A DNA stretch of 64,000 nt, from contig JAXCGZ010000103.1 in NCBI GenBank assembly GCA_037179515.1, positions 1-64,000 of the forward strand, read 5' to 3'. The DNA is from Halocaridina rubra. Its lineage: Eukaryota > Arthropoda > Malacostraca > Decapoda > Atyidae. The translations under genes and the position numbers were made by a program. Below are positions 14,083 to 29,682 of the stretch, in pieces. The notes under the pieces were generated by a model. That model was given only the letters and a program-made list of their open reading frames with translations. It was not told where the DNA came from and searched no databases. The stretch's first letter is position 1. Every line of letters starts with the position of its first letter.

Positions 14083-15155
14083 CAGTACACCCAGTTCTTG
14101 GAATAACGTGAACACAGGCTCTCAGATGTGACATGTAATGTAAAAATCGCGTAATGTAACGAGTCAGTTTTCAAAAGAAACAATGATAATGGGCATAGAT
14201 ACGTTTCACAACCATACATAGACAAACTATGCCAAAGATATAGGATAAGTGAAACATATTTTACAAGTACATAACAAAGCAGAAAGACCTGTAGCTATTT
14301 TTATTGAAAAGATATTCAGATTTACTGTACAGCAAGCAATTTAACATACTCTATTATGCAGTGGGCAACAGGCATACACTGGGACGTGCATGGTGGCAGT
14401 GAGCACGTAACTTAAGCGGTAGAAGAGGAGGACGATGCGGGAGAACAAACCTCTATCTGCAAACGTCTTTGCTCTCGTACACTTTTTTCCTGACGATATT
14501 ATATGGCAAGTTTGTTTGCTGTTTGTTCTTCATGCTCATCCACGTACTTAGCATTTTTTCCATTTTCTCCACAATATCCGATTGCATTAAGCAGTAGAAG
14601 AGGAGGGGGATGCAGGAGAACGAACCTCTATCTGCAAACATTTTGCCGCCTCCGTATCAGCTGATGCGCTCTCACACGCTTTTTCCCTGACGATATTGTA
14701 TGGCCAGTTTGTTTGCTGTTTGTTCTTAATGCTCATCCACGTACTTAACATTTTTTCCATTCTCTCCATAATATCCGATCGCATTAAGCGGTAGAAGAGG
14801 AGAAGGATGCGGGAGAACGAACCTCTATCTGCAAACATTTTGCCGCCCACGTAACAGCTGATGCGCGCTCGCACGCTTTTTCCCTGACGATATACAAACT
14901 TAACACACACGCAGTTAGAATAAGCGATATATCTACCCAGTATGCAGGGTAAAGAGACATTGAAGCACATGGCAGCATGGTGGAAAAGTGCCTCCAAGGC
15001 AGTCGATTATTTACTAAACTGAAAAAAAAAAAAAAATCTAATTTTTTGGGCAGGCATTATTAGTGTATTTTGTATTTTTTTACTATTATTTTTTTGGGGC
15101 GTTATTCCAATTTCGCGTATTTTAAACACGCGTAAAAAGCGAACTGAGTGTACTG
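14083..15155. mobile_element. Nested Tigger-III element
   Basis: The left end cagtacacccagttc is matched by an inverted right end gaactgagtgtactg at 15155, and a TA precedes the left end. The element holds a triplicated DNA-binding segment (14413-14985), but no DDE domain is visible. Relatives occur at 13263-13766 and 21987-22345, and solo ends at 6503-6567 and 8344-8408. It lies between the terminal region and the transposase C-terminus of the Tigger-II host, so it inserted later. Confidence 0.7.
14413..14985 (-). pseudogene. Transposase DNA-binding segment in three tandem copies
   Basis: A unit of about 175-198 bp is repeated at about 14413-14588, 14588-14786 and 14786-14985. Each unit on the minus strand contains EKMEKMLSTWMS, NKQQTN and YNIVREKACES or close variants. 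That fits the second CENP-B-type helix-turn-helix of Tigger transposases, which carries a similar leucine-tryptophan core and E-K-A motif. Each copy begins with the same CLQIEVRSPAS sequence. The third unit diverges after its last motif. No catalytic domain follows, so a multi-copy DNA-binding peptide is possible in principle but unproven. Confidence 0.65.
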
Positions 15156-15169
15156 CATTTACCTTTGTG

Positions 15170-17019
15170 GATGATTGTTGCTGGCATACGCGGATGGTGG
15201 TGGAGGAGGAGGAGGAGGGAGGTTAATTTTGGAAGGAGAGCACCCTTCCATAGAAACATTAAGGAACTCTTCCAATACAGGCTCTATTTCTGGTGTTTTC
15301 TCTCTCTTTTCTCTTTTGGAAGCTGCTTCCCTGCCTACCAGGACAAGGAAACGATTCAGAAAATTTTTTTTTTTCTTCTTTGGTAAATTTTTCTAAAAAT
15401 TTTCATCGAATTGTCATTTACCATATTCACAACTATATTGCCCACAGTTTTATCCGGGTGATGATTCTCAATAATAGCCTGCACATCATTCCACTTACTA
15501 AAATTTTTTTTAAATTCAGCACTGGACACCTATTCCCTCTCATCCCCCTCATCCGGCGACTGCTCCTCTTGGAGAATCTTCACCTGCTCACGTTTCAACT
15601 CAGCTAATTCTTTGGTGGTAAGTTCTTCTTTGTGGTCCTCCACCAGCTCCTCAATATCCTCCTCATTGACCTCCAAGCCCAAACATTTGCCTGTGGCCAC
15701 AGTTTCATTAATAATTTCAATAGCTAACTTCTGTATGAAGCTTATCAGCCACACAACCTGGCCAAAGTTTCCTCCTGGCAGAATTCAATGTACATTATGA
15801 GACCTCCTTCCATGCTTTTTCAATGACCCAATGCAGTGGAGCATATTAAAGTGATCTTTCCAGAAATCCTGAAGGGTCAAATCCGTGTCATTAGTGACCC
15901 GGAAACACCTGGCAAGAAGACCCTTCGTATACAACTTTTTAAAATTAGAAATTACCTGCTGGTCCATGGGCTGGAGGATAGGAGTGGTGTTGGGAGGCAG
16001 AAATTTTACTTTAATGAAGTCGTAATGTATAGCGAGATCTTCTTCCACACCCGGAGGATGGGCAAGAGCATTATCTATTATGAGGAGACACTTAAGGGGC
16101 AAATCATTTTCCTCAAGATATTTTTTCACTGCTGGTGCAAACACTTCAATCAACCACTCTAGGAATAAAATATGCGTGACCCAAGCCTTTGGATTTGACC
16201 TCCACATTACTGGAAGATTAGCCTTCAACATGCTATTGTGCTTAAAAACAAGCAGATTTTCAGAGTGGTAAACTAAAAGAGGCTTGATCTTACAGTCCCC
16301 ACTAGCATTAGTGCACACTAAAAGTGTAAGCCCATTTTTCAATGGTTTGTGGCAAGACAGTGATTTCTCCTCTTGGATTATATAGTTTTTTGAGCATTTT
16401 CTTCCAAAAGATTCCCATTTCATCACAATCAAAAACTTGTTGCAGGATATAACCTTAATTCTCCACAAACTTAGCGAATTCCTTCATGTAAAAATCTGCT
16501 GCTTTTTGCTCAGAACTAGCCGCCTCTCCATGTCTAATGACGCTATGAATCTTAGTTCGGCAACAAAAGTGTTCAAACTAGCTTCTGCTTGCTTTAAATT
16601 CCTCAACTGTAGCGCCACTAGAACCAGGAGAGTTCTCTACTAAATATGGTGGATTTGCAAAGCCTTAGCACATATTATGGCCTCGCTAATACTATCTCCA
16701 ACCAGCTGTTTTTCATTTATCCACAACAATAATAATTTTTCTACCTCTTCTATTAATTGTGACCTTTTTTTCGTTAACATATTTACTCCCATAGCCACTT
16801 TGAGGATCTCTTTATTCTTTAAAATAGTACAGATAGTCGATTGCGCCATGTTACACTAAGTAGCGAGATCGGACACACAAATCCCATTTTCAAATTTAGA
16901 AATTGCTTCTTTCTTCATTTCCACTGTTATGCATCTAGGGTGTTTGACGCCAATATCACTAACACTGTTATGCTTCTAGGGTGTTTGACGCCAATATCAC
17001 TAACTTTCTTAGGAGCCAT
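15170..17019 (-). pseudogene. Tigger-II transposase, broken
   Basis: It reads from an ATG at 17019 (MAPKKVSDIGVKHP) down to about 15170. The N-terminal region carries a short tandem duplication (16925-16960 and 16965-17000) and a second DNA-binding helix set (EEVEKLLLLWINEKQ). The DDE region has DCDEMGIFW (about 16415-16440, first Asp), CLLIIDNALAHPP (second Asp) and ILQPMDQQVISNF (third Asp), so the catalytic triad is preserved. Frameshifts near 16375 and 15790 and several stops break the frame. The C-terminus is rich in glutamate and lysine. The motifs are close to TIGD1-like and jerky-like Tigger proteins. Confidence 0.85.
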
Positions 17020-17212
17020 AATAAGGGCTATATGAAATGTAAAGCAATGGAAAATAAAGCAAGGACTACGATCAAGTCACGAACGAACCACATAGCACGG
17101 GCACCAATGGAGAACTGAGAGCGGCCGAGTGGAACACATGGTGGTGTGGCCAACACATGCATGTTTGTGGGTTGGATTTTGTTCTTGGGTTGGGGTCGAA
17201 ATTTGTTCTTAA

Positions 17213-18527
<1,315 letters not shown>

Positions 18528-21500
18528 GTGCCCTGTGGTGGCGGGCACATCAAAGAATAGCCTCAACGTATTCCCTGCGTGTTGTAAAAGGCGACTAAAA
18601 GTGGACGGGGCGGGGGGACTAGGAATCCCCCCCTTGTATCAACCTCCTGAGAGACGTCAAAGAAGAAAGGGAGTAGAGGGGAGAAAACTTCTCCCCAAAC
18701 TCTAGTTTTGGGGTGTCTAAATGTGCGTGGTTGTAGTACGATAGAGAGCAAAAGATGTGAGATTGGAAACATGTTTGGTAGGAGGAGGATGGATGTATTG
18801 GCATTGTGTGAGACGAAGATGAAAGGAAAAGGAGAAGTGGCATTTGGTGATGTGACAGGTAGGGTGTCTGGGGTTGAAAGGTGGAGAGCGAGAGAAGGTG
18901 TGGCATTATTGCTGAGTGAATGGATGGTAAATAAGGTAGTGGAATGGAAAGAAGTGTCATCTAGGCTGATGTGGGTGAGGGCTAGGATAGGAAGAGAATG
19001 TTGGGCTTTTGATAGTGCGTATGGGCCAGGATGTGAGAGAAGTGAGGAAGAGCAGGATGAATTCTGGAATGTGTTAACTAGATGTGTGGATGGTCTGAGT
19101 AGAAGGAACTATGTAGTTGTGTTGGGTGACTTGAATGCCAGAGTTGGTGATGGAGAGATAGAAGGTGTTGTAGGAAAGTATGGGGTACCAGGTGGGAATG
19201 AGAGTGGCAAGAGACTGTTAGATATGTGTGTGGAGCAAGAGTAGGTGATAGGTAATAGTTTATTTAAGAAGTTAATAAATAAGTATACATGGATGAGAGT
19301 GGCAAATGGAAGAGTGAAAGAAAGAGCATTGATGGATTATGTGTTGGTAACAAAGAGCATGGTTGGTAGAGTGAAAGATGTACATGCATTCAGGGGTGTG
19401 GCTGCTGGGATGTCTGATCATTTTTTGGTTGAAGCAAAAGTGGTAGTAGCAAAAGAGTGGGGAAATAGTGTGGGGGGATGTAGAAGGGAAATAGTGAAGG
19501 TGGAAGAGTTGAAAAAGCCAGAGAGGAGACAGGAATATCAGGACAGTCTGAGAGTGGCATATGACAGGGTGAAAGAAAGAGAAGTTGGGGAGTTAGGGGA
19601 GGAATGGGGGTTGATGAAAGAATGTTTGTGGGACATGCGAGTGATGTGTGTGGAAAGAGGTTTGTTGGAGGTGGCATGAGGAGGGGCAGCGAGTGGTGGA
19701 ATGGAGGGGTGAAAATGAAGGTGGAAGAGAAAAAGAGGGCTTTGGAGGAATGGCTGCAGTGTAAAAGTAGGGAGAAGTATGAAAGATATAGGGAGAAAAA
19801 TGTGGAAACCAAGTGGAAGGAAGAGGAAGAGAAGAGGTTGGCAAATGTTAGGTGGGGACAGGATTTTAGTAGGTCATATGAGGAGAATAAAAAGTTTTGG
19901 AAAGAAGTGAAGAGAGTAAGGAAGGGTGGATCGAGGATGGAAGAGACAGTGAAAGATGTGAATGGACAGATGTTAAGAGGGAACAATGCAAGGAAAAGAT
20001 GGGCAGAATATTTTGAGTGCTTGCTGAATGTTGAGGAAGATAGAGAGGCAGCTATAGTGGCAGTGGGGGGGGTTCAAGGGCCAGTAATGGGAGATGAAAA
20101 TGAGAGAGAGATTACAAGAGAGGAGGTGAAAAGGGCATTGTATGAAGCGAAAGCAAGTAAAGCACCTGGAATGGATGGTGTGAGAGTGGAGATGTTGAAA
20201 GAAGGGGGTGTGACTGCATTGGAATGGTTAGTGAGAGTGTTTAATATATGCTTTATGTTGTCATTGGTGCCAGTGGAATGGGTGATTGCCTATATAGTGC
20301 CCCTATACAAAGGTAAGGGAGATGTGTATGAATGCAGTAATTATAGGGGTATAAGTTTGCTGAGTGTGGTAGGAAAAGTGTATGGTAGGATATTGGTTAA
20401 TAGGATTAGGGATAAGCCAGAATATGTGATCGCGGAAGTGCAGAGTGGTTTTAGGAGAGGTAGAGGTTCAATAGATCAGATTTTTATAGTTAGGCAGTTA
20501 TGTAAGAAATATTTAGCAAAGGGTAAGGATGTGTATTTTGCATATTTGGATCTGGAGAAAGCATATGATAGAGTTAATAGAGAGGCTATGTGGAATGTTT
20601 TGAGATTATATGGAATTAATGGTAAATCGTTGCATGCAGTGAAGAGTTTGTATGAGGGCAGTAGAGCTTGTGTTAGGGTAGGGAATGAAGTGAGTGAGTG
20701 GTTTCCAGTGAGTGTGGGACTGAGACAGGGATGTGTGATGTCACCATGGCTGTTCAATTTGTATATTGATGGAGTTGTAAGAGAGGTGAATGAGCGAGTG
20801 CGTGGTCGAGGTTTGAGAATGGTAGATGGGGATGATAACGAGTGGAAGCTGAATCAGGTGCTGTTTGCAAATGATACTGTGGTGGTGGCAGATTCAGAGG
20901 AAAAGCTGTGTCAGTTAGTGTTAGAATTTGGAATGGCGCGTGAGAGAAGGAGGTTGCGAGCGAATGTGGGAAGGAGTAAGGTTATGAGGTGTACAAGAAA
21001 TGAGGATGGTGCTGGATTGAATGTTATGTTGAATGGAGAGACACTTGAGGAGGTTAATCAGTTAAAGTATTTAGGCTCGGTTATAGCTGCAAATGGTGCA
21101 GTGGAAGCAGATGTGTGTCACAGAGTGAACGAAGGATGTAAAGTGTTGGGTGCATTGAAAGGAGTGATGAAAAATAGAGGGTTGGAAATGAATGTTAAGA
21201 AAGTTTTGTATGAGAATGTGGTTGTGCCAACTGTGATGTATGGATCAGACTTATGGGGTATGAAAGTAAGTGAGAGACGGAAACTAAATGTGTTTGAGAT
21301 GAAATGCCTGAGGAGTATGATTGGTGTATCTCGCTTGAATAGAGTTAGGAATGAAGTGGTGAGAGCAAGCACGGGTGTGAGGAGAGAAATTGCAGCCAGA
21401 GTAGATATGAATGTTCTGAGATGGTTTGGCCATGTGGAAAGGATGGATGATGAGAGGCTGCTGAAAAAGGTGATGAATGAGAGTTGATGGGAGAAATGCT

Positions 21501-21889
21501 AGAGGGAGGCCTAGGTTTGGATGGATGGATGGAGTAAGGAGAGCCCTGAATGATAGGAGGATGGATGTGAGGGAAGCAAGCGAGCGTGCTAGGAATAGGA
21601 ATGAGTGGCAAGCGATTGTGGCGCAGCTCTGATGGGCATCTGCTGTTACCACAGGGCTGCATCTTACAGAGGTAGCCCTGTGGTAGGGGCAGTAGGAGGA
21701 GTTGGCAGTTGTAAAGCGACAAAGGTTGTGGAAGAGCCGGGAGGATGGGCTGTGGCACTCCAGCAGTGCCATCTGAACGGTCGCTAGCTCCCTCATCATT
21801 GCCCATAGAGCAAAGTAATCCCCATATTGTTTTCCTTTCTTGATGTCGGCTACCCCCCAATTAAAGGGGGAAACAGCCAAGGCAGATAG

Positions 21890-21892
<3 letters not shown>
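18528..21892 (+). mobile_element. APE-type LINE, near full length, dead
   Basis: The 5' border is set by homology with 22943-23111: both start at gtgccctgtgg, while upstream sequences differ. The 5' UTR (18528-18707) contains the hairpin-like cgtgttgtaaaaggcgacta. One long gene (18708-21632) encodes endonuclease and reverse transcriptase. The 3' UTR ends ccccccaattaaaggggga... and is followed by (TA)n. Relatives of RTE-type LINEs seem likely from the C-terminal GRPR...W motif, but the clade is not certain. Confidence 0.8.
18708..21632 (+). pseudogene. LINE endonuclease-reverse transcriptase, broken
   Basis: Nicks DNA and copies LINE RNA at the target. The apurinic-type endonuclease shows LNVRG at the start, LALCETKMKG, VVLGDLNARVG (about 19115-19145) and SDHFLVEAK (about 19412-19440). 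An in-frame TAG follows VEQE at 19242, and a frameshift lies near 19605-19670. The reverse transcriptase has KAPGMDGV, NYRGISLLS, AYLDLEKAYDRV (about 20540-20570) and GLRQGCVMSPWLFNLYIDG. The catalytic F-A-D-D box reads FANDT (about 20866), so one metal-binding aspartate is lost. A third frameshift near 21480 separates the C-terminal GRPRFGWMDGVRRAL segment, which runs to TGA at 21630. Confidence 0.85.

Positions 21893-21986
<94 letters not shown>
21893..21986. repeat. (TA)n following a LINE 3' end
   Basis: TA run directly after the LINE 3' UTR. The same LINE 3' end at 23172 is also followed by (TA)n, so TA repeats may be this LINE's tail. Confidence 0.95.
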
Positions 21987-21988
<2 letters not shown>

Positions 21989-22345
21989 CCCTCCTCTTTT
22001 CCTACCACTTATGTCAAATTCTTGCTGCCACCACGCTCATCCCATGCCTGTTGCTCACCATATATAGAGTGAGTAGAATGTGTTTCATATTTTTTTTTTG
22101 TTACAGTAATTCAGGCATTGCATAATGGAAAGAAATTTGGTTTTCTAGTCTTGCTTTTGTTAATTGTTTTTATTTTATTTTTGTTTACATTAGATAGGGG
22201 TTTGTTCTAACACTTCCCCCTCCTCTTCTCCTACCGCTTATGTCAAATTCTTGTCGCCACCACGCTCATCCCGTGCCTGTTGCTCGCCGTATCCAGAGTG
22301 AGTAGTATGTGTTTTATTTTTTTGTTTTGTAACAGTATTAACTTA
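21987..22345 (+). mobile_element. Tigger-III related fragments, duplicated
   Basis: Two similar pieces lie in tandem (about 21987-22130 and 22195-22330), each with cctaccacttatgtcaaatt or a variant, ccaccacgctcatccc and gagtgagta. The segment 22108-22200 resembles 13290-13380. They lack coding capacity. Confidence 0.5.
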
Positions 22346-22479
22346 CAGTGTTCATGGCAAGTCGGGCTTAATTGCTCATCATTGAAGCTTAACCATCGTC
22401 ACATATCTATTGATGTACTCAATGGAAATGCTGAGTTGGCTAGAATTACTCAACGAGGGGCTCCGGTACCGCCTCCTTA

Positions 22480-22539
<60 letters not shown>

Positions 22540-22942
22540 GTAAGTACTGTATTTTCACTCTTAAGTGTAGTTGAACGCACATTGCGGCGATGGCACTCCC
22601 AAGTGCCGTGGCCACTCCAAGACGAGTGTCATCTAGTCATCCATCTCCCTAGTCTGCTTGGGAGCGTATTGGGGAGTTCGTGCCGCCAAAATCTCGTTGG
22701 TGGCGCGTTCCCTGAAGCCAGACCTAGAAGTCGGGAGGGCCAAAGGAAAGCCAAAAATCTTGCTGCTGTAGTAGACAGGCAATGGCGGCCGATTACTCCC
22801 GCAAAACCCTAGATGTTTCCCACACGAGGGCGCGGCGGCGCACTCTTGGCCATCCCATCATCATCCTTAGCCCAGCAGGGGCTTTGCCATTGAGCGGTTG
22901 GTTGGAGACGATAATAAGGAGCACATGGGGCCTTTTATATTT
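22346..22942. other. No gene recognised; one (ATT)n block
   Basis: This stretch holds an (ATT)n run at 22482-22538. The flanks are GC-richer than the neighbours (for example 22580-22870) but I recognise no protein or repeat family. The GC-rich part could be an extended LINE leader. Confidence 0.5.
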
Positions 22943-23170
22943 GTGCCCTGTGGGGCGGGCATAATATCAAAGTATAGCCTCACTGTATTCCCTGCGTGTC
23001 GTAAAAGGCGACTAAAAGTGGACAGGGCGGGGGGACTGGGAATCCCCCCCCCTTGTATCAACCTCCTGCGAGGCATCAACGAAGAGGGGGAGTAGAGGGG
23101 AGAATAACTTCTCCCCAAACTTTCCTTTCTTGACGTCGGCTACCCCCCAAATTAAGGGGGAAACAGCCTC

Positions 23171-23172
<2 letters not shown>
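22943..23172 (+). mobile_element. SINE-sized LINE derivative, 5' end joined to 3' end
   Basis: 22943-23111 matches the LINE 5' UTR at 18528-18701 and 23112-23172 matches its 3' end at 21831-21892, with the whole coding region missing. The join lies at ccaaact followed by ttcctttcttgacg. It is about 230 bp, ends in (TA)n like the parent and keeps cgtgtcgtaaaaggcgacta. It could be copied by the parent's machinery, because it has the parent's 3' end. Confidence 0.75.

Positions 23173-23230
<58 letters not shown>
23173..23230. repeat. (TA)n microsatellite
   Basis: TA run between the LINE derivative and the left end of a Tigger-I copy. Confidence 0.95.
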
Positions 23231-23233
<3 letters not shown>

Positions 23234-24751
23234 TAATCCCTTGCTATATCTCGGTTCACCTTTCACGAATTCAGTGCATCGAGACATTTTTTGGGCGAGC
23301 CTTTTTTTTTCTGGGAACATTATTTTATTGATAAAAAAATTTATTTCCCAGCCTAACAATGATAAAACAGTAAGAAATAGTAAAAAAAAACATAAATTTA
23401 AACATGTAACTTTTTTTTCGTATTGGTATTTACACGTGCCCGGGCCTTTATTGATGAGGGCAATTTCTGCCTGTTCCGGTGTCACACTCATAAAAAAAAA
23501 TAATAATAATAAACATAGACAGTACGATATCGGTAATGGCATTTGGGAAAACGCAAAGGGTCGCGCCTACGTGAGCTAGCACATATTAAAACTTCCAGTA
23601 TTTTCATTATTTTATTGATAAAAACATTTATTTCCAAGACTAAGAATAATAAAACAGTAAAAGATTGTAACAGAAATAAATTTAAACATGAAATTCACAG
23701 TACTGCACCATGTAAAATACGATACCGGTATCAGCGCTTCGGAAAACGAAAATGGTCGAACCTACGTGAGCTAGTACATATTAAAATTTCCAGTATTTTT
23801 ATTATTTTATTGAATAAAAAAAGTATTTTGTAGCCTTCTTCTTCTTCTTCGTTTACATCTTTTCCCACTTTTATGTGGGGTCGATGTTTCTGGCCAGTGT
23901 TCTCCATATGTTCCTGTCCCATACCTCATCACCCAACAAACCTTTAGACCTCAGGTCGTCATTGATGCAATCCATCCACCTACGCTTTGGTCTCCCCCTC
24001 CCTCTCCTACCCTGTATATCCATTTCCATCACCCTCCTCCCAACATACTGTTCATCCCTCCTAACGACATGACCATACCATCTTAAGTCTACTTTCTTGT
24101 ATCTTATCTGATATTTCTCTAACTTTCGAGGTACCTCTAATTACCTCGTTTCTGATCTTATCGCTTCTTGTCACCCAACACATCCATTTCAACATCCTCA
24201 TCTCTGCCATATCCAGTTTTTTCTCTTGTGTCTTCTTTATAGCCCATGTCTCTGCTCCATACATCATCACAGGTCTCACAACTGTCTTATGCACTTTACC
24301 CCTCAACTTAATCCCTATTCTCCTAAGAATAATAAAACAGTAAAAAATAGTAAAAGAAACATAAATTTAAACATATAACTCACAGCACTGCACCATGTGA
24401 AATACTGTAAGATAGAGTACACTGTATTGGCGTTTTGGAAACGCAAAGGCTCACACTTATGTAAGATAGTTCAAGGAATGCTACTGGCTGAAAGGGTGGG
24501 AGACAACGAATTACATAATTGTTTTTCTGTATATTCTGTATCATAGGGTCTGATTGGCTTTTTGATTGAAGCTTGGTTCTCCCACCATCTTCCATTGTCT
24601 CGCCTCATCCGTTCAGTCTAACTCACATGTGCGCCGTTCGCATTGTGCTTGTTAATAGTTGTGCTGGTAATTTTTTTTACTCACTTTTTTCAACCTCTGC
24701 AATGCCTCCCAAGCATCCTTCATCTTCTAAGGCTTCTGGTAGTAAGCCTAT
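23231..24751 (+). mobile_element. Tigger-I element, 5' part, with nested RTE fragment
   Basis: It begins cagtaatcccttgct at 23231 and contains subterminal repeats, a small insertion (about 23405-23500) with cctttattgatgagggc, an inserted RTE fragment (23836-24326) and the transposase start at 24702-24750 (MPPKHPSSSKASGSKP). There it switches to (ATT)n of a MITE core. The rest of the transposase and the right end are lost. Confidence 0.8.
23836..24326 (-). mobile_element. 5'-truncated RTE LINE fragment
   Basis: The minus strand encodes the C-terminal part of an RTE-type protein: MMYGAETWAIKKTQEKKLD, MRMLKWMC, then a frameshift, RRVMEMDIQG and GRPKRRWMDCIN. It corresponds to the end of the copy at 58640-59070. 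The 3' end is a gaagaagaag tail, written here as ttcttcttcttc at 23836. The host Tigger sequence agcctaagaataat is split by it. Confidence 0.85.
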
Positions 24752-24753
24752 AC

Positions 24754-24784
<31 letters not shown>

Positions 24785-24865
24785 GAATTTGTCATAAAAC
24801 ATTATTTTTACAATAAACAATGTAGTATTGGTTGAATGAACAAGAGTTAATTAAAGATATTTCTC
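24751..24865 (+). mobile_element. MITE core fragment
   Basis: An (ATT)n run followed by acgaatttgtcataaaac and ggttgaatgaacaagagtta, the unique core of the inverted-repeat MITE. It is cut by a LINE tail at 24866. Confidence 0.7.
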
Positions 24866-24985
24866 ACCTCCCTGTAAACTATGTTCAATTCTTGGTTTTG
24901 TATCCATTTGAAGCATTATTTGTATGAACTCATGTAATGTCTGATGCCTTGGCGCAATAAATTAATAAAATAAAATAAATAATCT
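24866..24985 (+). mobile_element. 5'-truncated tail of the I-like LINE
   Basis: It matches the last roughly 115 bp of the 3' UTR at 38387-38502, from cacctccctgtaaactatg to the (AAAATAA)-type tail. As in the parent copy, the 3' end is followed at once by a CT run. Confidence 0.8.
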
Positions 24986-25004
24986 CTCTCTCTGTCAAAC
25001 AGCA

Positions 25005-25235
25005 AACAGCAAACAAACTTTCGATATAATATTGCCAGGGAAATAGCATGTAGAGAATATATTTCATTTAAGTTTCCCATTTACAGTATGATATACTTTT
25101 TCTTTGAATGAATTGTATAATTTTCTTTTTCTCTAAGCTGATACTATTTATGTTAAGATTTCGTGCAGATAGATAGAATAATGTTTAGAACCAAGGTATA
25201 TTAATAATACTATAATCTTGAAAATTAGATAAACC
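25005..25235 (+). mobile_element. Tigger-derived leader upstream of a CR1-like LINE
   Basis: 25005-25075 resembles the Tigger DNA-binding segment in 14413-14985 (cagcaaacaaac, atattgccagggaaa). It continues into a sequence also found, inverted, at 55861-56105 upstream of the other 5'-complete CR1-like copy. The two loci therefore share a composite leader. Confidence 0.6.

Positions 25236-27907
<2,672 letters not shown>

Positions 27908-27978
<71 letters not shown>
27908..27978. repeat. (CA)n between LINE copies 1 and 2
   Basis: A CA run starting from the LINE terminus taggtaatcac and ending at ccctcagattgcag, where copy 2 begins. Confidence 0.95.
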
Positions 27979-27982
<4 letters not shown>

Positions 27983-29605
27983 CAGATTGCAGTGATAGAA
28001 GCTCAAGGGCCGGTATTAGAGAACATCAACCTTACAGCCACACAGGTATGCAAAGCGCTGATGGATTTAGATGTCCATAAAGCTACAGGTCCTGATGACA
28101 TATCCCCTCATGTGCTTAAAAAATGCGCAAACTCAATATCAGTGGCACTAAATATCATATTTAAAAGGTCACTGGAGTCAGGGGAGATTCCAAGATGCTG
28201 GAAACAAGCAAATGTGATACCTATCTTCAAAAAGGGGAGGAGGGATACGGCTCTGAACTATAGACCAGTTTCCTTGACCAGCATAGTTTGCAAACTTATG
28301 GAGAAACTACTAAGGAAACATATCTCTCTTCACTTGGAATCCTTCAACTTTTTGTCAGTGAGGCAACATGACTTCAGAGAAGGTAGATCAACAGTAACAA
28401 ACTTATTAGAATTTTATGATGAGGTAAGCCAAATCTTACAGGAAAGAGAGGGCTGGGCAGATTGCATATTCCTAGACTTCCAGAAAGCGTTTGACACCGT
28501 TCCACATGGGAGACTTATTAGGAAGCTGCAATCAATGGCTAGAATAGGTGGAAATGTTTTGGAATGGATAAAAACTTACTTAGAAGGAAGGGAACAGAGG
28601 GTTAGAGTAAGACACTCAGTGTCTGAATGGAGAAGAGTTAGTAGTGGAGTTCCACAGGGTTCAGTTTTAGGGCCACTTTTGTTCCTTGTATATGTAAATG
28701 ACCTACCAGAGTCTGTAAATTCATTCATGAGTATGTTTGCAGATGATGCAAAGATTTTGAAGAAAGTAAAAAACGAGAACAATGGTAGAGAACTTCAGGA
28801 GGATCTAAATAATCTGCATGAGTGGTCAGAAAAGTGGCTAATGAAATTCAATACTTCAAAATGTAAGGTAATGAGAATGGGTACAAGTGCAAGAAGGCCC
28901 AAGCTTGACTACTCGGTGGCTGGAGTACAACTTCAAGAGACAGAAAATGAGAGAGATCTAGGAGTAAACATACTGGCAGATTTGTCTCCAGAAATACATA
29001 TAAATGGCATAGTAAGGGCAGCATATGCATTCTTATCAAATGTAAGGGTAGCCTTCAGGCACATGGACAAGGAAATGTTCAGAAATATTTATGTAACCTA
29101 TGTGAGGCCAAAACTCGAATATGCAGCCCCCTTTTGGAATCCGCACTTGAAAAAAGCACATAGCTAAGCTTGAAAAAGTTCAAAGACATGCCACGAAACT
29201 GGGTGCCAGAAATACGCAATCTCAGTTATGATGAGAGGCTGAGGGAATTAGACTTACCATTACTCGAAGCTAGAAGAGTGAGGGGGGATATGGTGATAGT
29301 CTTTAAATTCCTTCATGGTTATGATAGAGTGGATAGGGATCGATATTTTGATATGGCTGGCTCTAGAACTAGAGGTCATAGTTTGAAGCTTCGTAAGAAA
29401 ACTTCTTTGCAGGATGTAAGAAAATACTTTTTCAGTGTAAGAGTAGTTGATAATTGGAATTCACTAAGCAAGGAGGTAGTTAATGCTATCTCAGTCCATA
29501 GTTTTAAGGACAGGTATGAAAAGTATCACTAAGTATAAAATGGAACCGATCAGGAGACGGGAAGATACGAGCTTTGGGCTCTTTCCCGTAAACACAATTA
29601 GGTAA

Positions 29606-29606
<1 letters not shown>
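27979..29606 (+). mobile_element. CR1-like LINE copy 2
   Basis: It begins in ORF2 at a point shared with copy 3 and ends at the family 3' terminus followed by (CA)n. The interval to the next copy is about 1700 bp, with the same breakpoint and the same (CA)n border, so copies 2 and 3 form a tandem duplication. Confidence 0.9.
27992..29532 (+). pseudogene. CR1-like reverse transcriptase, copy 2
   Basis: Open from 27992 to 29167 with all reverse transcriptase blocks, including MFADDAKI and VPQGSVLGPL. An extra A at about 29154 (gaaaaaagcac where copy 1 has gaaaaagcac) shifts the frame, and a further indel near 29200 precedes the C-terminal segment 29170-29532. There is no endonuclease. One conserved glycine in QHGFREGRS is replaced (QHDFREGRS). 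Confidence 0.85.

Positions 29607-29678
<72 letters not shown>
29607..29678. repeat. (CA)n between LINE copies 2 and 3
   Basis: CA run of nearly the same length and context as the one at 27908-27978. Confidence 0.95.

Positions 29679-29682
<4 letters not shown>

Noticed and set aside
15165..15607. Plus-strand frames over 15165-16643 as genes
   Set aside because: They are opposite-strand readings of the Tigger-II transposase, which has clear catalytic motifs on the minus strand.
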